DNA of 28,975 nt. Origin: Prevotella sp. CAG:617 (GTDB lineage Bacteria; Bacteroidota; Bacteroidia; Bacteroidales; Bacteroidaceae). Below the pieces are notes generated by a model. The model saw only the letters and a program-made list of their open reading frames with translations, was not told the origin of the DNA and did no database searches. The stretch lies in the NCBI GenBank assembly GCA_000438115.1, contig FR903634.1:1405-30379 (forward strand), in the 5' to 3' direction. Numbering within the stretch: position 1 is the first letter of the stretch; every line of letters starts with the position of its first letter. The position numbers and the translations under genes were made by a program. This document shows positions 1 to 7,696 of this stretch, one piece after another.

Positions 1-579
1 CGCTCCACCTACAACGACATCCGCGACTGGCTGCGGCGCGAAAAGGCCGGCCGACAGCCGGAAGAGTCGGACATCGACTGGAGCGATGTGGTGTTTGAAG
101 TCGACCTGCTGAAATCTCAGGAAATTGACCTGGACTACATTCTGGAACTCATTTTTGAGCATCACAAAAAGAAGATGGACAAGCCGGCCCTCATTGAGGA
201 AATGCGGCGCATCATCCGCTCCAGCGTCGGCAACCGCGCCAAGGAAAGCCTGATTGTGGACTTCATCAACGCTACCGACCTTGACACCATCACCGACAAG
301 ACCGACATCATGGAGAAATTCTATCAGTACGCCCAACAGGAACAGAAGAAAGAGGCGGCTGAACTGATTGCCCACGAGAACCTGAAAGAAGAAGAGGCCA
401 AGCATTATATGGAAATATCGTTGAAGCACGAATTTGCCAGCGAAAACGGAACGGACTTCAACAATATTTTGCCCAAAATGAGCCCACTTAACCCCAACTA
501 TCTGACCAAAAAGCAGAAAGTATTCCAGAAAATAGTGGCCTTCGTGGAAAAATTCAAGGGTATAGGCGGCAGGATTTAA
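1..579 (+). CDS. hsdR: Type I restriction enzyme R subunit, C-terminal part (partial)
   Basis: Reading frame 1 is open from the window edge and ends at a stop at 577-579, giving 192 residues of a longer protein. The segments DIDWSDVVFEVDLLKSQEIDLDYIL, NRAKESLIVDFIN and the ending PLNPNYLTKKQKVFQKIVAFVEKFKG match my memory of the C-terminal helical domain of HsdR in the EcoR124I-like class; this domain docks the motor subunit onto the HsdM/HsdS methylase. The nuclease and helicase domains must lie upstream, outside the window. HsdR cleaves unmethylated DNA after ATP-driven translocation. No hsdM or hsdS is seen downstream, so the other subunits, if present, are to the left. The internal GTG at 88 is not a start. 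Family call is from recognition, not from a search. Confidence 0.9.
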   Translation, partial: RSTYNDIRDWLRREKAGRQPEESDIDWSDVVFEVDLLKSQEIDLDYILELIFEHHKKKMDKPALIEEMRRIIRSSVGNRAKESLIVDFINATDLDTITDKTDIMEKFYQYAQQEQKKEAAELIAHENLKEEEAKHYMEISLKHEFASENGTDFNNILPKMSPLNPNYLTKKQKVFQKIVAFVEKFKGIGGRI

Positions 580-637
580 GTTCAAATCCGTTAGGATTGC
601 TCTCCGCAATTACACCGACAAAAACAAGGTGAATTAA

Positions 638-687
638 AAACATATTAGGTCGGACCTTTTTTAATCAGGGTCCGACCTAATATGTTT
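638..687. terminator. Perfect 19-bp inverted repeat, probable terminator between convergent genes
   Basis: Arms at 638-656 and 669-687 are exact reverse complements (core ATTAGGTCGGACC / GGTCCGACCTAAT) around a 12-nt T-rich loop. Read on the minus strand the stem is followed by five T residues, which suits a terminator for uvrB-ygbA. On the plus strand only three T follow, so termination of hsdR would be weaker. The gene-free stretch 580-791 holds nothing else I can identify. Confidence 0.65.
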
Positions 688-791
688 AAAGCCTCAGATA
701 AATTCAATTGCCCTCCGGCACATGTCTGAAAAATGAGGAAAAACACCCATGCACTGAAGGATAAGCAGGTTTTACTTCAGGAAATCAACAG

Positions 792-1094
792 CTACCACTC
801 ACGCATCATGTGTCTGAGGGCGACCAGTGGGTGATAGAACAACATGCGCGGACCGGCCCAGCGCATCACCTGTCGCATGCGTGCCCGCTGATGCGGGGCA
901 TAGCAATGGTGCGGGCAACGGCGGCAGGTGGGCTTGTGCTCTCCCCAGCGGCAATGAGCCAGGCGACGGCGGGCATAGTCCAGCAATTCCGTACAGGACG
1001 GACAAAGCGCCTCGTTGCCTTCATAACGCCGGCAATAGAGCCGAATCATCAGCTCCACCACCCTTTGCTCCTCGTGTATGCGGTTTGACTTCAT
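792..1094 (-). CDS. ygbA: Nitrous-oxide-stimulated promoter family protein (YgbA-like)
   Basis: A 100-residue cysteine-rich protein. It resembles the YgbA_NO family: an N-terminal EEQRVVELMIRLYCRR helix, then a C-x2-C and C-x2-C-x3-C pattern (LCPSC, CRRCPHHC) and the ending RMRQVMRWAGPRMLFYHPL. In enterobacteria ygbA is derepressed by nitric oxide through NsrR and helps recovery from nitrosative stress; the biochemical role is not settled, though the cysteines suggest metal binding. The reading frame is open to 1163, which would overlap uvrB by 50 nt. I chose ATG 1094 because AAGGA lies 5 nt upstream and the family normally starts near this residue. The start is 19 nt after the uvrB stop, so the two genes are probably cotranscribed. 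Confidence 0.8.
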   Translation of the reverse strand: MKSNRIHEEQRVVELMIRLYCRRYEGNEALCPSCTELLDYARRRLAHCRWGEHKPTCRRCPHHCYAPHQRARMRQVMRWAGPRMLFYHPLVALRHMMREW

Positions 1095-1113
1095 TTTTCC
1101 TTCAAAGCGGGAA

Positions 1114-3207
1114 TCAGGATTTCCGTACTGCAGCCCGTGACGACGGTTTAGTGCCGTCGCCACACTCTTCCAGCATCACCTGCATGCGCAGCCACTCGTC
1201 GCGCAAAGCGGCAGCCTCCACGAAATCCAACTTCTTGGCGGCCTCCTGCATACGCCGCTTGACCTCGTCAATGCGTTTCTCCAAAACAGGTTTCGACAGA
1301 TACTGCCACTCGGGTTCGGCGGCCATGGCTCCGCTTCCTGCCGACGGCATTGCCTCATATTGGTGCTGGCGGGCCTCAGCCTTGCCCTCCTCGGGCGAGG
1401 ACGCGCGCAGGGATGCCAATGAGTTCTGGCCCAGTTTTTTCTTAATCTGGCGGGGCACAATGCCGTGCTCCTCGTTATATTTCAGCTGCAAGCTGCGGCG
1501 GCGGTTGGTCTCGTCGATGGTCTGCTGCATCGACTCCGTAATGGTATCGGCATACATGATGACCTTGCCGTCAACGTTACGGGCGGCACGGCCGGCCGTC
1601 TGGGTAAGTGAACGGTGGGAACGCAGGAATCCCTCCTTGTCGGCATCGAAAATGGCCACCAGTGACACTTCGGGCAGGTCGAGTCCCTCACGCAACAGGT
1701 TAACGCCCACCAGCACATCGTAGACACCGGCGCGGAAGTCTTCCATAATGCGGATACGGTCGAGCGTATCGACATCGCTATGGATGTAGCTGGTACTGAT
1801 GCCCTGCTCCTGCAAATACTGCGTCAGTTCCTCGGCCATGCGCTTGGTGAGGGTGGTAACCAACACGCGTTCGTTGCGCTGCCGGCGCTGCTGGATTTCG
1901 TCCATCAGGTCGTCAACCTGATGCAGGCTGGGACGCACCTCGATGGGAGGATCGAGCAGACCGGTGGGGCGGATAATCTGCTCCACCACTACGCCGCCAC
2001 TACGCTCCAGCTCGTATTCGGCCGGTGTGGCACTGATATAAATGACCTGACGGGCCAGCTGCTGAAACTCCTCGAGCTTGAGCGGACGGTTGTCGAGCGC
2101 AGCCGGCAGGCGGAACCCGTAGTCCACCAACGCCTGCTTGCGGGCACGGTCGCCGCCAAACATGGCGCGAAGCTGCGGCACACTGACGTGGCTCTCGTCA
2201 ATGACAACCAGGAAATCGTCGGGGAAGAAATCGAGCAGACAGTAAGGACGGGTGCCCGCCGCACGCCCGTCGAAATAGCGCGAATAGTTTTCGATGCCGC
2301 TACAATGGCCCAGCTCGCGAATCATCTCCACGTCGTACGTCACACGCTCATGCAGGCGCTTGGCCTCGAGCGTCTTGCCGATACTCATGAAATAATCTTC
2401 CTGCTCCTTCAGGTCGTTCTCAATCTGATAAATGGCCTGCAACTGGCTTTCCTGACTGGTCAGGAAAAGGTTGGCGGGATAAATCTTGTAGGAATCATAT
2501 CGGGAAATGGTCTGTCCGCTCACGGAATCGACCTCCTCGATGGATTCGATGTCATCACCCCAGAAACAGATACGGATGATGCTCTCGGCATAAGCCAGGA
2601 ATACGTCGACCGTATCACCCTTTACGCGGAAATTGCCCAACGTAGGGGCCACATCGTTGCGCGCATAAAGGCTGGCCACGAGTTTGCCCAGCAGGATGCC
2701 GCGGTCAAGCTGCTGCCCCACCCGGAGTTCGATGACATTTTCGTAGAATGCAGCCGGATTGCCCATACCGTAGATACACGACACCGACGACACGACCAGC
2801 ACGTCCTTGCGCCCCGAGAGCAACGAAGAGGTGGCAGCCAGCCGCAGGCGGTCGATTTCCTCATTGATGGCAAAGTCCTTTTCAATATAGGTATCGGTGG
2901 CAGCCAGATAGGCTTCGGGCTGATAATAATCGTAATAGGACACGTAGTATTCCACCGCGTTGTGGGGAAAAAACTGCTTGAACTCACCGTAAAGCTGCGC
3001 AGCCAGTGTTTTGTTGTGGCTCAGCACCAGGGTGGGCTTGTTGACCTGTGCAATGACGTTGGCTATCGTAAAGGTCTTGCCCGACCCGGTAACGCCCAGC
3101 AGCGTCTGGTCGGTAACTCCCTGAAGCACGCCCTCGGTGAGCTGACGTATGGCCTGAGGCTGGTCGCCCGTAGGCTGATAGTTGGAAACTAATTCAAATT
3201 GATTCAT
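1114..3207 (-). CDS. uvrB: Excinuclease ABC subunit B (UvrB)
   Basis: A 697-residue protein of full family length. UvrB is the damage-verifying helicase-like subunit of nucleotide excision repair; it is loaded by UvrA and recruits UvrC in the cytoplasm. Walker A GVTGSGKT is at residues 38-45. The tyrosine-rich beta-hairpin that inserts between DNA strands is near 87-100 (YYVSYYDYYQPEAY). The DESH Walker B box follows VVI, and helicase motifs GRAAR and TTLTKRMAEEL lie in the second half. A UVR motif (KRRMQEAAKKLDFVEAAALRDE) near the C-terminus binds UvrC. A GTG at 3222 would add five residues, but MNQFELVSNYQPTGDQ is the usual N-terminus, so ATG 3207 is preferred. ygbA follows closely. The gene is divergent from bamD. 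Confidence 0.97.
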   Translation of the reverse strand: MNQFELVSNYQPTGDQPQAIRQLTEGVLQGVTDQTLLGVTGSGKTFTIANVIAQVNKPTLVLSHNKTLAAQLYGEFKQFFPHNAVEYYVSYYDYYQPEAYLAATDTYIEKDFAINEEIDRLRLAATSSLLSGRKDVLVVSSVSCIYGMGNPAAFYENVIELRVGQQLDRGILLGKLVASLYARNDVAPTLGNFRVKGDTVDVFLAYAESIIRICFWGDDIESIEEVDSVSGQTISRYDSYKIYPANLFLTSQESQLQAIYQIENDLKEQEDYFMSIGKTLEAKRLHERVTYDVEMIRELGHCSGIENYSRYFDGRAAGTRPYCLLDFFPDDFLVVIDESHVSVPQLRAMFGGDRARKQALVDYGFRLPAALDNRPLKLEEFQQLARQVIYISATPAEYELERSGGVVVEQIIRPTGLLDPPIEVRPSLHQVDDLMDEIQQRRQRNERVLVTTLTKRMAEELTQYLQEQGISTSYIHSDVDTLDRIRIMEDFRAGVYDVLVGVNLLREGLDLPEVSLVAIFDADKEGFLRSHRSLTQTAGRAARNVDGKVIMYADTITESMQQTIDETNRRRSLQLKYNEEHGIVPRQIKKKLGQNSLASLRASSPEEGKAEARQHQYEAMPSAGSGAMAAEPEWQYLSKPVLEKRIDEVKRRMQEAAKKLDFVEAAALRDEWLRMQVMLEECGDGTKPSSRAAVRKS

Positions 3208-3272
3208 ACGAAAGAATGTCACTTTTTTTTAATCGGAAAGCCGAAATCCTGAAGTAACAGGAAAACAGCGTG

Positions 3273-3280
3273 CAAAAATA
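3273..3280 (-). promoter_or_regulatory. Candidate -7 element for uvrB-ygbA
   Basis: Read on the minus strand this is TATTTTTG, matching TAnnTTTG, about 66 nt upstream of the uvrB ATG. No well-spaced TTTG -33 box is seen, so support is weak. Confidence 0.35.
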
Positions 3281-3396
3281 CAAAGAAAAAGAATGTCAAA
3301 CACGGACACGGCGGCTGAAGCGCCGCGCATTTACACATTTTTTGCCTTGCATAACGGGCGTTAATGATAATATTCTATAAATTATGAGGAGCAGAC

Positions 3397-3427
3397 TTGC
3401 ACGAATGCGTTCAAATTCATAAATTTG
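3397..3427 (+). promoter_or_regulatory. Bacteroidetes-type promoter of bamD
   Basis: TTG at 3397-3399, 20 nt, then TAAATTTG at 3420-3427 fits the Bacteroidetes -33/-7 consensus. Transcription would start near 3434, leaving a leader of roughly 10 nt before the bamD ATG at 3443. Confidence 0.7.
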
Positions 3428-3442
3428 CACCAAATTTTCAAG

Positions 3443-4279
3443 ATGAAACGCATTATTTCTTCTTTTTTGCTCGGCGCAGGCCTTGTAGCTGTCACCTCCT
3501 GTTCAAACTATACGAAAGTGCTGAACAGCACTGACTATATGATGAAATACGGAGTGGCCAAGGAATATTACAACAAAGGCCATTACGCCCGTGCCGCCGT
3601 AATCCTTCAGGACGTCATCCAGATGCTGAAAGGAACGGAAGACGGCGAGGAATCACTGTATATGCTCGGAATGAGCCACTTCAACGCCAAGAACTACGAT
3701 GCGGCCAACAGTGTGTTCCAGAAATACTACCAGACCTACCCGCACGGCAAATACGCAGAGAAGGCCATGTACCGGAGCGGCCTGTCGCTCTACAAGGAAA
3801 CTCCGGAGCCCAAGCTCGACCAGTCGGCCACGTATGCAGCCATCACCGAATTCCAGAATTTTATTGAAACCTATCCGGAATCGGAATTGCGGGAAGACGC
3901 CCAGAACATGATTTTCACCCTGCAGGACAAACTGGTGGAAAAGGAATACCTCTCGGCCAAGCTCTATTATGACCTGGGAAACTACTTCGGTAACTGCTCC
4001 AGCGGCGGAAACAATTATGAAGCCTGCGTAATTACGGCACAAAACGCCCTGAAAGACTATCCCTACACCACACGCCGGGAAGATTTTGCCATACTGATAC
4101 TGCGCGCCAAATTCCATCTGGCCGCCCACAGTATTGACCGCAAAAAGACCGAGCGGTATCACGACGCCATTGATGAATACTACGGATTTACCAACGAATT
4201 TCCGGAGTCAAAATACATGGACGAAGCCAAAGCCCTGTACAAACAGGCCAGCCCGTATGTAGAAACCGAACAAAAATAA
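3443..4279 (+). CDS. bamD: Outer membrane assembly lipoprotein BamD
   Basis: A 278-residue lipoprotein. The signal peptide runs to the lipobox AVTSC with the lipidated cysteine at residue 20. The rest is helical repeats of TPR type (YYNKGHYARAAVILQDVI, HFNAKNYDAANSVFQKYYQTYPHGKYAEKAMYRSG), typical of BamD/YfiO, the essential partner of BamA in folding beta-barrels into the outer membrane. A TTG start at 3425 is possible by frame but lies inside the -7 box; ATG 3443 begins the positively charged signal peptide MKRIISSF. The first gene of a run with rpoZ 22 nt downstream, an arrangement I recall as common in Bacteroidales. The alternative label would be a generic tetratricopeptide lipoprotein. 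Confidence 0.9.
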   Translation: MKRIISSFLLGAGLVAVTSCSNYTKVLNSTDYMMKYGVAKEYYNKGHYARAAVILQDVIQMLKGTEDGEESLYMLGMSHFNAKNYDAANSVFQKYYQTYPHGKYAEKAMYRSGLSLYKETPEPKLDQSATYAAITEFQNFIETYPESELREDAQNMIFTLQDKLVEKEYLSAKLYYDLGNYFGNCSSGGNNYEACVITAQNALKDYPYTTRREDFAILILRAKFHLAAHSIDRKKTERYHDAIDEYYGFTNEFPESKYMDEAKALYKQASPYVETEQK

Positions 4280-4301
4280 AAATCATACACAAAATACCAT
4301 C

Positions 4302-4640
4302 ATGGATTACAAAAGAACTAAAGCTCCTACCAACACCGTAACGCATAACTTAATGGACTTTTGTGCTGGTACCGACAACATCTACGAAAGTGTGGTCATC
4401 ATGTCAAAACGTGCCAACCAGATTTCCACGCAGATGAAGGAAGACCTGTCGAAGAAACTCAAGGAATTTGCTTCGAGCAACGACAACCTGGAAGAGACAT
4501 TTGAGAACCGGGAGCAAATTGAAATTTCACGCTACTACGAGCGGTTGCCCAAACCGACACTGATTGCCGCAGAAGAATTCCTTAACGGTAAAGTTTACTT
4601 CCGCAATCCTGCCAGAGACAAAGAAAAATTAAATTCATAG
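4302..4640 (+). CDS. rpoZ: RNA polymerase omega subunit (Bacteroidetes type)
   Basis: A 112-residue protein. MDYKRTKAP, the segment TDNIYESVVIMSKRANQIS and the tail PKPTLIAAEEFLNGKVYFRNP are features I recognise from the RpoZ/Rpb6-like proteins of Bacteroidales. YESVVIMSKRANQI corresponds to the conserved helix of omega that clamps the beta-prime C-terminal tail and aids RNA polymerase assembly. It starts 22 nt after bamD and ends just before a strong hairpin terminator, so bamD-rpoZ probably form the main transcript. No signal peptide or membrane segment is present. Confidence 0.87.
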   Translation: MDYKRTKAPTNTVTHNLMDFCAGTDNIYESVVIMSKRANQISTQMKEDLSKKLKEFASSNDNLEETFENREQIEISRYYERLPKPTLIAAEEFLNGKVYFRNPARDKEKLNS

Positions 4641-4655
4641 AAACCAGAAACATAC

Positions 4656-4692
4656 ATAGGAGGAAGTGAACAAACGTCCTCCTATTTTTATT
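4656..4692 (+). terminator. Intrinsic terminator after rpoZ
   Basis: A 9-bp stem ATAGGAGGA (4656-4664) with TCCTCCTAT (4677-4685), 12-nt loop, followed by TTTTATTT. It lies only 15 nt before the DUF4293 start, so it may attenuate rather than fully stop transcription into the next genes. Confidence 0.8.
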
Positions 4693-4706
4693 TAAACATC
4701 CGCATC

Positions 4707-5171
4707 ATGATACAAAGAATTCAGAGTATATATTTAATTCTGGCATTTGTGTGCATGTGCTTTGCCCTAAGCACTCCGCTGGCCGAATTTACCAACCAGA
4801 CCGTCAACTGCAAAATGACGGCCGTACGATATGAAATTTTCGGTACGACAGCCCTCAATCCGCCGGCCACCCTGCCCTGGGGCGTACTGGCACTGACCTT
4901 TGTCATCATCGGCCTGACGGCATACATCTTTTTCCAGTTCAAGAACCGGATGAAACAGATTCTGCTGTGCAACGTATCCATTGCGGTACATCTGTTTTAT
5001 TTCATTACCTACGCGACATACAGCATAGCGTTTGCCAGTCATCACCAGATGAGCTACAGCCCGGGATTCTATATCCTGCTTCCCGTAACGTCGCTGATAT
5101 TCACCATGCTGGCCCGTCGCGGAGTAAAGGCTGACGAAGCCAAGGTAAGAGCAGCCGACCGCATCCGATAA
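4707..5171 (+). CDS. DUF4293 family integral membrane protein
   Basis: A 154-residue protein with four predicted membrane segments near residues 6-25, 57-77, 84-104 and 118-136, joined by short loops, with a positively charged cytoplasmic tail (RRGVKADEAKVRAADRIR). The start MIQRIQSIYLILAF is the signature I associate with DUF4293, a Bacteroidetes family usually found next to rpoZ. No function is known to me. It follows the rpoZ terminator and precedes ssb by 20 nt, so it is probably cotranscribed with ssb. No clear TAnnTTTG promoter was found in the 66 nt before it. Confidence 0.85.
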   Translation: MIQRIQSIYLILAFVCMCFALSTPLAEFTNQTVNCKMTAVRYEIFGTTALNPPATLPWGVLALTFVIIGLTAYIFFQFKNRMKQILLCNVSIAVHLFYFITYATYSIAFASHHQMSYSPGFYILLPVTSLIFTMLARRGVKADEAKVRAADRIR

Positions 5172-5191
5172 ACCAAACAAAAAAACGCCCT

Positions 5192-5626
5192 ATGTCAGTA
5201 AACAAAGTCATTCTGATTGGAAACGTGGGCAAAGAGCCCGAAGTTCGCTACATTGACCAGGGAGTAGCCGTGGCACGACTGACACTGGCCACCACCGACA
5301 GGGCATACACCCTGCCCAACGGCACGCAGGTGCCCGAACGGACGGAATGGCACTCCATTATCCTGTGGAGACGCCTGGCCGAAATTGTGGAACAGTACGT
5401 ACACAAAGGTGACAAACTGTATATCGAAGGCCGGCTGCGCACGAGCAACTATGCCGACAAGCAGGGACACACACGCTACATGACGGAAGTTTATGCCGAA
5501 ACGCTGGAACTGCTCACACCACGCCAGCGCACCCAGCAGGAAAAGCCGGCTCAAACACAGGGTCCGGCTCCGGTAACCCCCTCGGCCCAGGCAGGTGGAG
5601 CCAGCGACGACAAATGCCCGTTTTGA
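5192..5626 (+). CDS. ssb: Single-stranded DNA-binding protein
   Basis: A 144-residue SSB. The OB fold covers about residues 1-107: MSVNKVILIGNVGKEPEVRY, WHSIILWRRLAEIVEQYVHKGDKLYIEGRL and YMTEVYAETLELL are conserved strands. A proline/glutamine-rich linker leads to the acidic tip DDKCPF, the form of the DDxPF motif that docks replication and repair partners. SSB coats single-stranded DNA during replication, recombination and repair. The gene sits 20 nt after the DUF4293 gene and 26 nt before the chosen start of the phosphopantetheinyl transferase, so all three may share one transcript. Bacteroidales often have more than one ssb paralogue; I cannot tell from this window whether this is the principal one. 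Confidence 0.95.
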   Translation: MSVNKVILIGNVGKEPEVRYIDQGVAVARLTLATTDRAYTLPNGTQVPERTEWHSIILWRRLAEIVEQYVHKGDKLYIEGRLRTSNYADKQGHTRYMTEVYAETLELLTPRQRTQQEKPAQTQGPAPVTPSAQAGGASDDKCPF

Positions 5627-5652
5627 CACGGACAGGCACGAGAAAAAGAGAC

Positions 5653-6321
5653 ATGCCCATTATCCACAAACATACAGGGCCGGACTATTCCGTAGCCATC
5701 TGGCAAATTAATGAAAGCACAGACGAATTAGCCATGCTGCACCCCATGGGGGCAACATGGCTTTTGTCCGTCAAAGAAATACCCGCACATCTGCAGGCCA
5801 TCAAACTGGCAGAACGGCTGCTGATAGATACGCTTTGCCCGGAAACTGCCGGGGATTTCAGCCACGCGCCGTCGGGAATGCCGTATCTGAAAAACCACGA
5901 CACGCAAATCAGCATCAGCCATACCCGCCACATGGTAGGCCTGGAAACAAGCCGGACAAAAACGCCCGGAATTGACCTGGAATACGTAACTCCGCGAGCC
6001 AGAAAGATATTGCCACGGATATGCTGCCGGGAAGAACTCAGACTGTTGGACTGCGCCCCCCACGAACAAGACCTGATGGCCACGCTGATTTGGTGTGGCA
6101 AGGAAGCGATGTTCAAATCGGCACGGGGAGACATCAACACGGTCAGTCAGGTAAAGATAACCCAGATTGTCCAGACACCGACTCCTTATTTAAGGGCAGA
6201 ATACCAGACAGAAGATACGGTGGTGGAAAAAGATTTTAATTATATGCTGATTGACGGGAACTGCCTGCTGGTTTCCAGTAAAGACGCAACACCCGGAAAC
6301 ATTTCGTTTACGGACAAATAA
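5653..6321 (+). CDS. 4'-phosphopantetheinyl transferase superfamily protein
   Basis: A 222-residue protein. The two magnesium/CoA-binding motifs of the Sfp/AcpT superfamily are present: GIDLE in the middle of the protein and WCGKEAMFK downstream. ISHTRHMVGLE supplies the preceding histidine strand. Such enzymes move the phosphopantetheine arm from CoA to acyl or peptidyl carrier proteins. Its carrier protein is not in the window. The frame is open back to ATG 5614, which would overlap the ssb end by 13 nt; ATG 5653 is chosen because MPIIHKHTGPDYSVAIW resembles family N-termini and the upstream A/G-rich tract is suitable. It ends before a new promoter, so it is probably the last gene of the DUF4293-ssb transcript. 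Confidence 0.88.
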   Translation: MPIIHKHTGPDYSVAIWQINESTDELAMLHPMGATWLLSVKEIPAHLQAIKLAERLLIDTLCPETAGDFSHAPSGMPYLKNHDTQISISHTRHMVGLETSRTKTPGIDLEYVTPRARKILPRICCREELRLLDCAPHEQDLMATLIWCGKEAMFKSARGDINTVSQVKITQIVQTPTPYLRAEYQTEDTVVEKDFNYMLIDGNCLLVSSKDATPGNISFTDK

Positions 6322-6381
6322 ATATCCCAATCAAAACACTGAATAAATCACCCGACAGGCTGACACGTATAATTTTTTTAC

Positions 6382-6389
6382 TAACTTTG
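6382..6389 (+). promoter_or_regulatory. -7 element upstream of the PCMD gene
   Basis: TAACTTTG matches TAnnTTTG. The -33 region at about 6360 reads CTG and is weak. The implied leader before ATG 6475 is about 80 nt. Confidence 0.5.
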
Positions 6390-6474
6390 CACCCGATTTA
6401 TGCCAAACGACGGCCGTCAGGACAGCACGCCGTTTGTGAAACAGAAAATAAATACATACAAAATTCACATCAGT

Positions 6475-7494
6475 ATGAAGAAACGGAAGATGGCTTTAGC
6501 CCTGTTTGCCATGCTTTTTGCCGCAAACAGTTTTGCAATGCCCCTAAGCCCCCGATTGTCACAAGAAGACCAGGCCGACGAAGCCGAAGCCTCGTCACTC
6601 AAATTCATCCGTTACGGAAACTTTGATTCATGGCTGATACGCCACATCAAAGAAAGCGGAATTATTGGCGGCAACACCAAAACGCTATATGAAATAGCGC
6701 CGAACGCAACATGGAACAACAACAACCCCTATAAAGGTTCAGGCGGAAGCCCCTGGGCAACCTCAAACGTATTGGCCCGCGTGGCAGGAATCACCAAGAC
6801 CAACACCACCGTTTACCGGGAAGCACGGCCGGGCCACGGATACTGCGCCCGTCTGGAAACGCACATCGAGAAATGCGTGGTTTTAGGTGTAGTAAACATC
6901 AAAGTGCTGGCAGCCGGTTCCATCTATCTGGGACATACACAAGAGCCCATTACCAGCACGTCCAACCCCATGTCGAAACTGGACGCCGGCATCCGCTTTA
7001 CACAACGCCCGAAAGCATTGGTATTTGACTACAAGGTAAAACTGGCCAACTCCAGCAGCCGCATCAAACAAACCGGATTCGGAAAAGCCTCAAAAGTAAG
7101 CGGACGTGACCTGGCTGACTGCATCCTGCTGCTGCAAAAACGGTGGGAAGACTCAAAGGGAAACATCTATGCCCACCGAATCGGCACAATGGTGGTACGT
7201 TTCAGCCGTTCAACAAGCGGATGGGTTAACAATGCACGCTTCACCATACACTATGGCGATATCTCAAAGCAAAGCTACTACCGCTCGTACATGGGGCTGC
7301 TCAAATCAGGAAGCAACATGAAATATGCCAAAAACAGCAAAGGCAAAATTGTTCCCATACACGAAGTTGCCTGGGGAAGCGCCAACGACAAGCCGACCCA
7401 CCTTTTATTGCAATTTGACTCCAGCCACGGAGGTGCTTACGTAGGCAGCGTAGGAAATACCCTATGGGTTGACAACGTGAGACTGCAATACTAA
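6475..7494 (+). CDS. Secreted PCMD-domain protein
   Basis: A 339-residue protein with a signal peptide (MKKRKMALALFAMLFAANSFA). The region from about residue 40 to the end, especially NFDSWLIRHIKESGIIGGNTKTLYEI, KALVFDYKV and the end HLLLQFDSSHGGAYVGSVGNTLWVDNVRLQY, resembles the PCMD (putative carbohydrate metabolism) domain, a beta-sandwich of the galactose-binding type common in Bacteroidetes surface and secreted proteins. The ligand is unknown. ATG 6475 is preferred over ATG 6400 because it begins the signal peptide. No lipobox is seen at the cleavage site, so the product is periplasmic or exported rather than a lipoprotein. It stands alone between its own promoter and terminator, with no SusC/SusD pair nearby. 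Confidence 0.75.
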   Translation: MKKRKMALALFAMLFAANSFAMPLSPRLSQEDQADEAEASSLKFIRYGNFDSWLIRHIKESGIIGGNTKTLYEIAPNATWNNNNPYKGSGGSPWATSNVLARVAGITKTNTTVYREARPGHGYCARLETHIEKCVVLGVVNIKVLAAGSIYLGHTQEPITSTSNPMSKLDAGIRFTQRPKALVFDYKVKLANSSSRIKQTGFGKASKVSGRDLADCILLLQKRWEDSKGNIYAHRIGTMVVRFSRSTSGWVNNARFTIHYGDISKQSYYRSYMGLLKSGSNMKYAKNSKGKIVPIHEVAWGSANDKPTHLLLQFDSSHGGAYVGSVGNTLWVDNVRLQY

Positions 7495-7521
7495 CCGTCA
7501 CGACACGAACTGATACAACAT

Positions 7522-7573
7522 AAAAAAGAGAAGCCATCTTTCCCCTCCCCCAAAAAGACGGCTTCTCTTTTTG
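7522..7573 (+). terminator. Intrinsic terminator after the PCMD gene
   Basis: AAAAAGAGAAGCC pairs with GGCTTCTCTTTTT, and the stem continues inward with TCTT/AAGA after one mismatch; the loop is C-rich and the right arm ends in a T run. Confidence 0.85.
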
Positions 7574-7638
7574 GTTACTTAACAGACACAAGCAGAAAGA
7601 AAAACACAAAAAATGATGGGGCGATAAAAATAAATACA

Positions 7639-7646
7639 TAACTTTG
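7639..7646 (+). promoter_or_regulatory. -7 element upstream of the aldo/keto reductase
   Basis: TAACTTTG, 50 nt before the ATG at 7697. No clear TTTG -33 box is found at the expected spacing. Confidence 0.5.
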
Positions 7647-7696
7647 CTATGACACTACCGTAGTCAACCCTAAAAAAACAGAAAATTGATGACATC

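Noticed and set aside
827..1723. A 298-residue plus-strand frame
   Set aside because: Antisense to the uvrB 3' end and ygbA, low-complexity Ser/Arg-rich translation, no recognisable domain.
1780..3192. A 470-residue open frame on the plus strand
   Set aside because: It lies wholly antisense to uvrB, which has every family motif; the frame is open because of GC-rich codon bias and its translation resembles no protein I recognise.
3653..4162. A 169-residue minus-strand frame opposite bamD
   Set aside because: Shadow of the bamD coding frame; hydrophobic translation is a by-product of complementing bamD codons.
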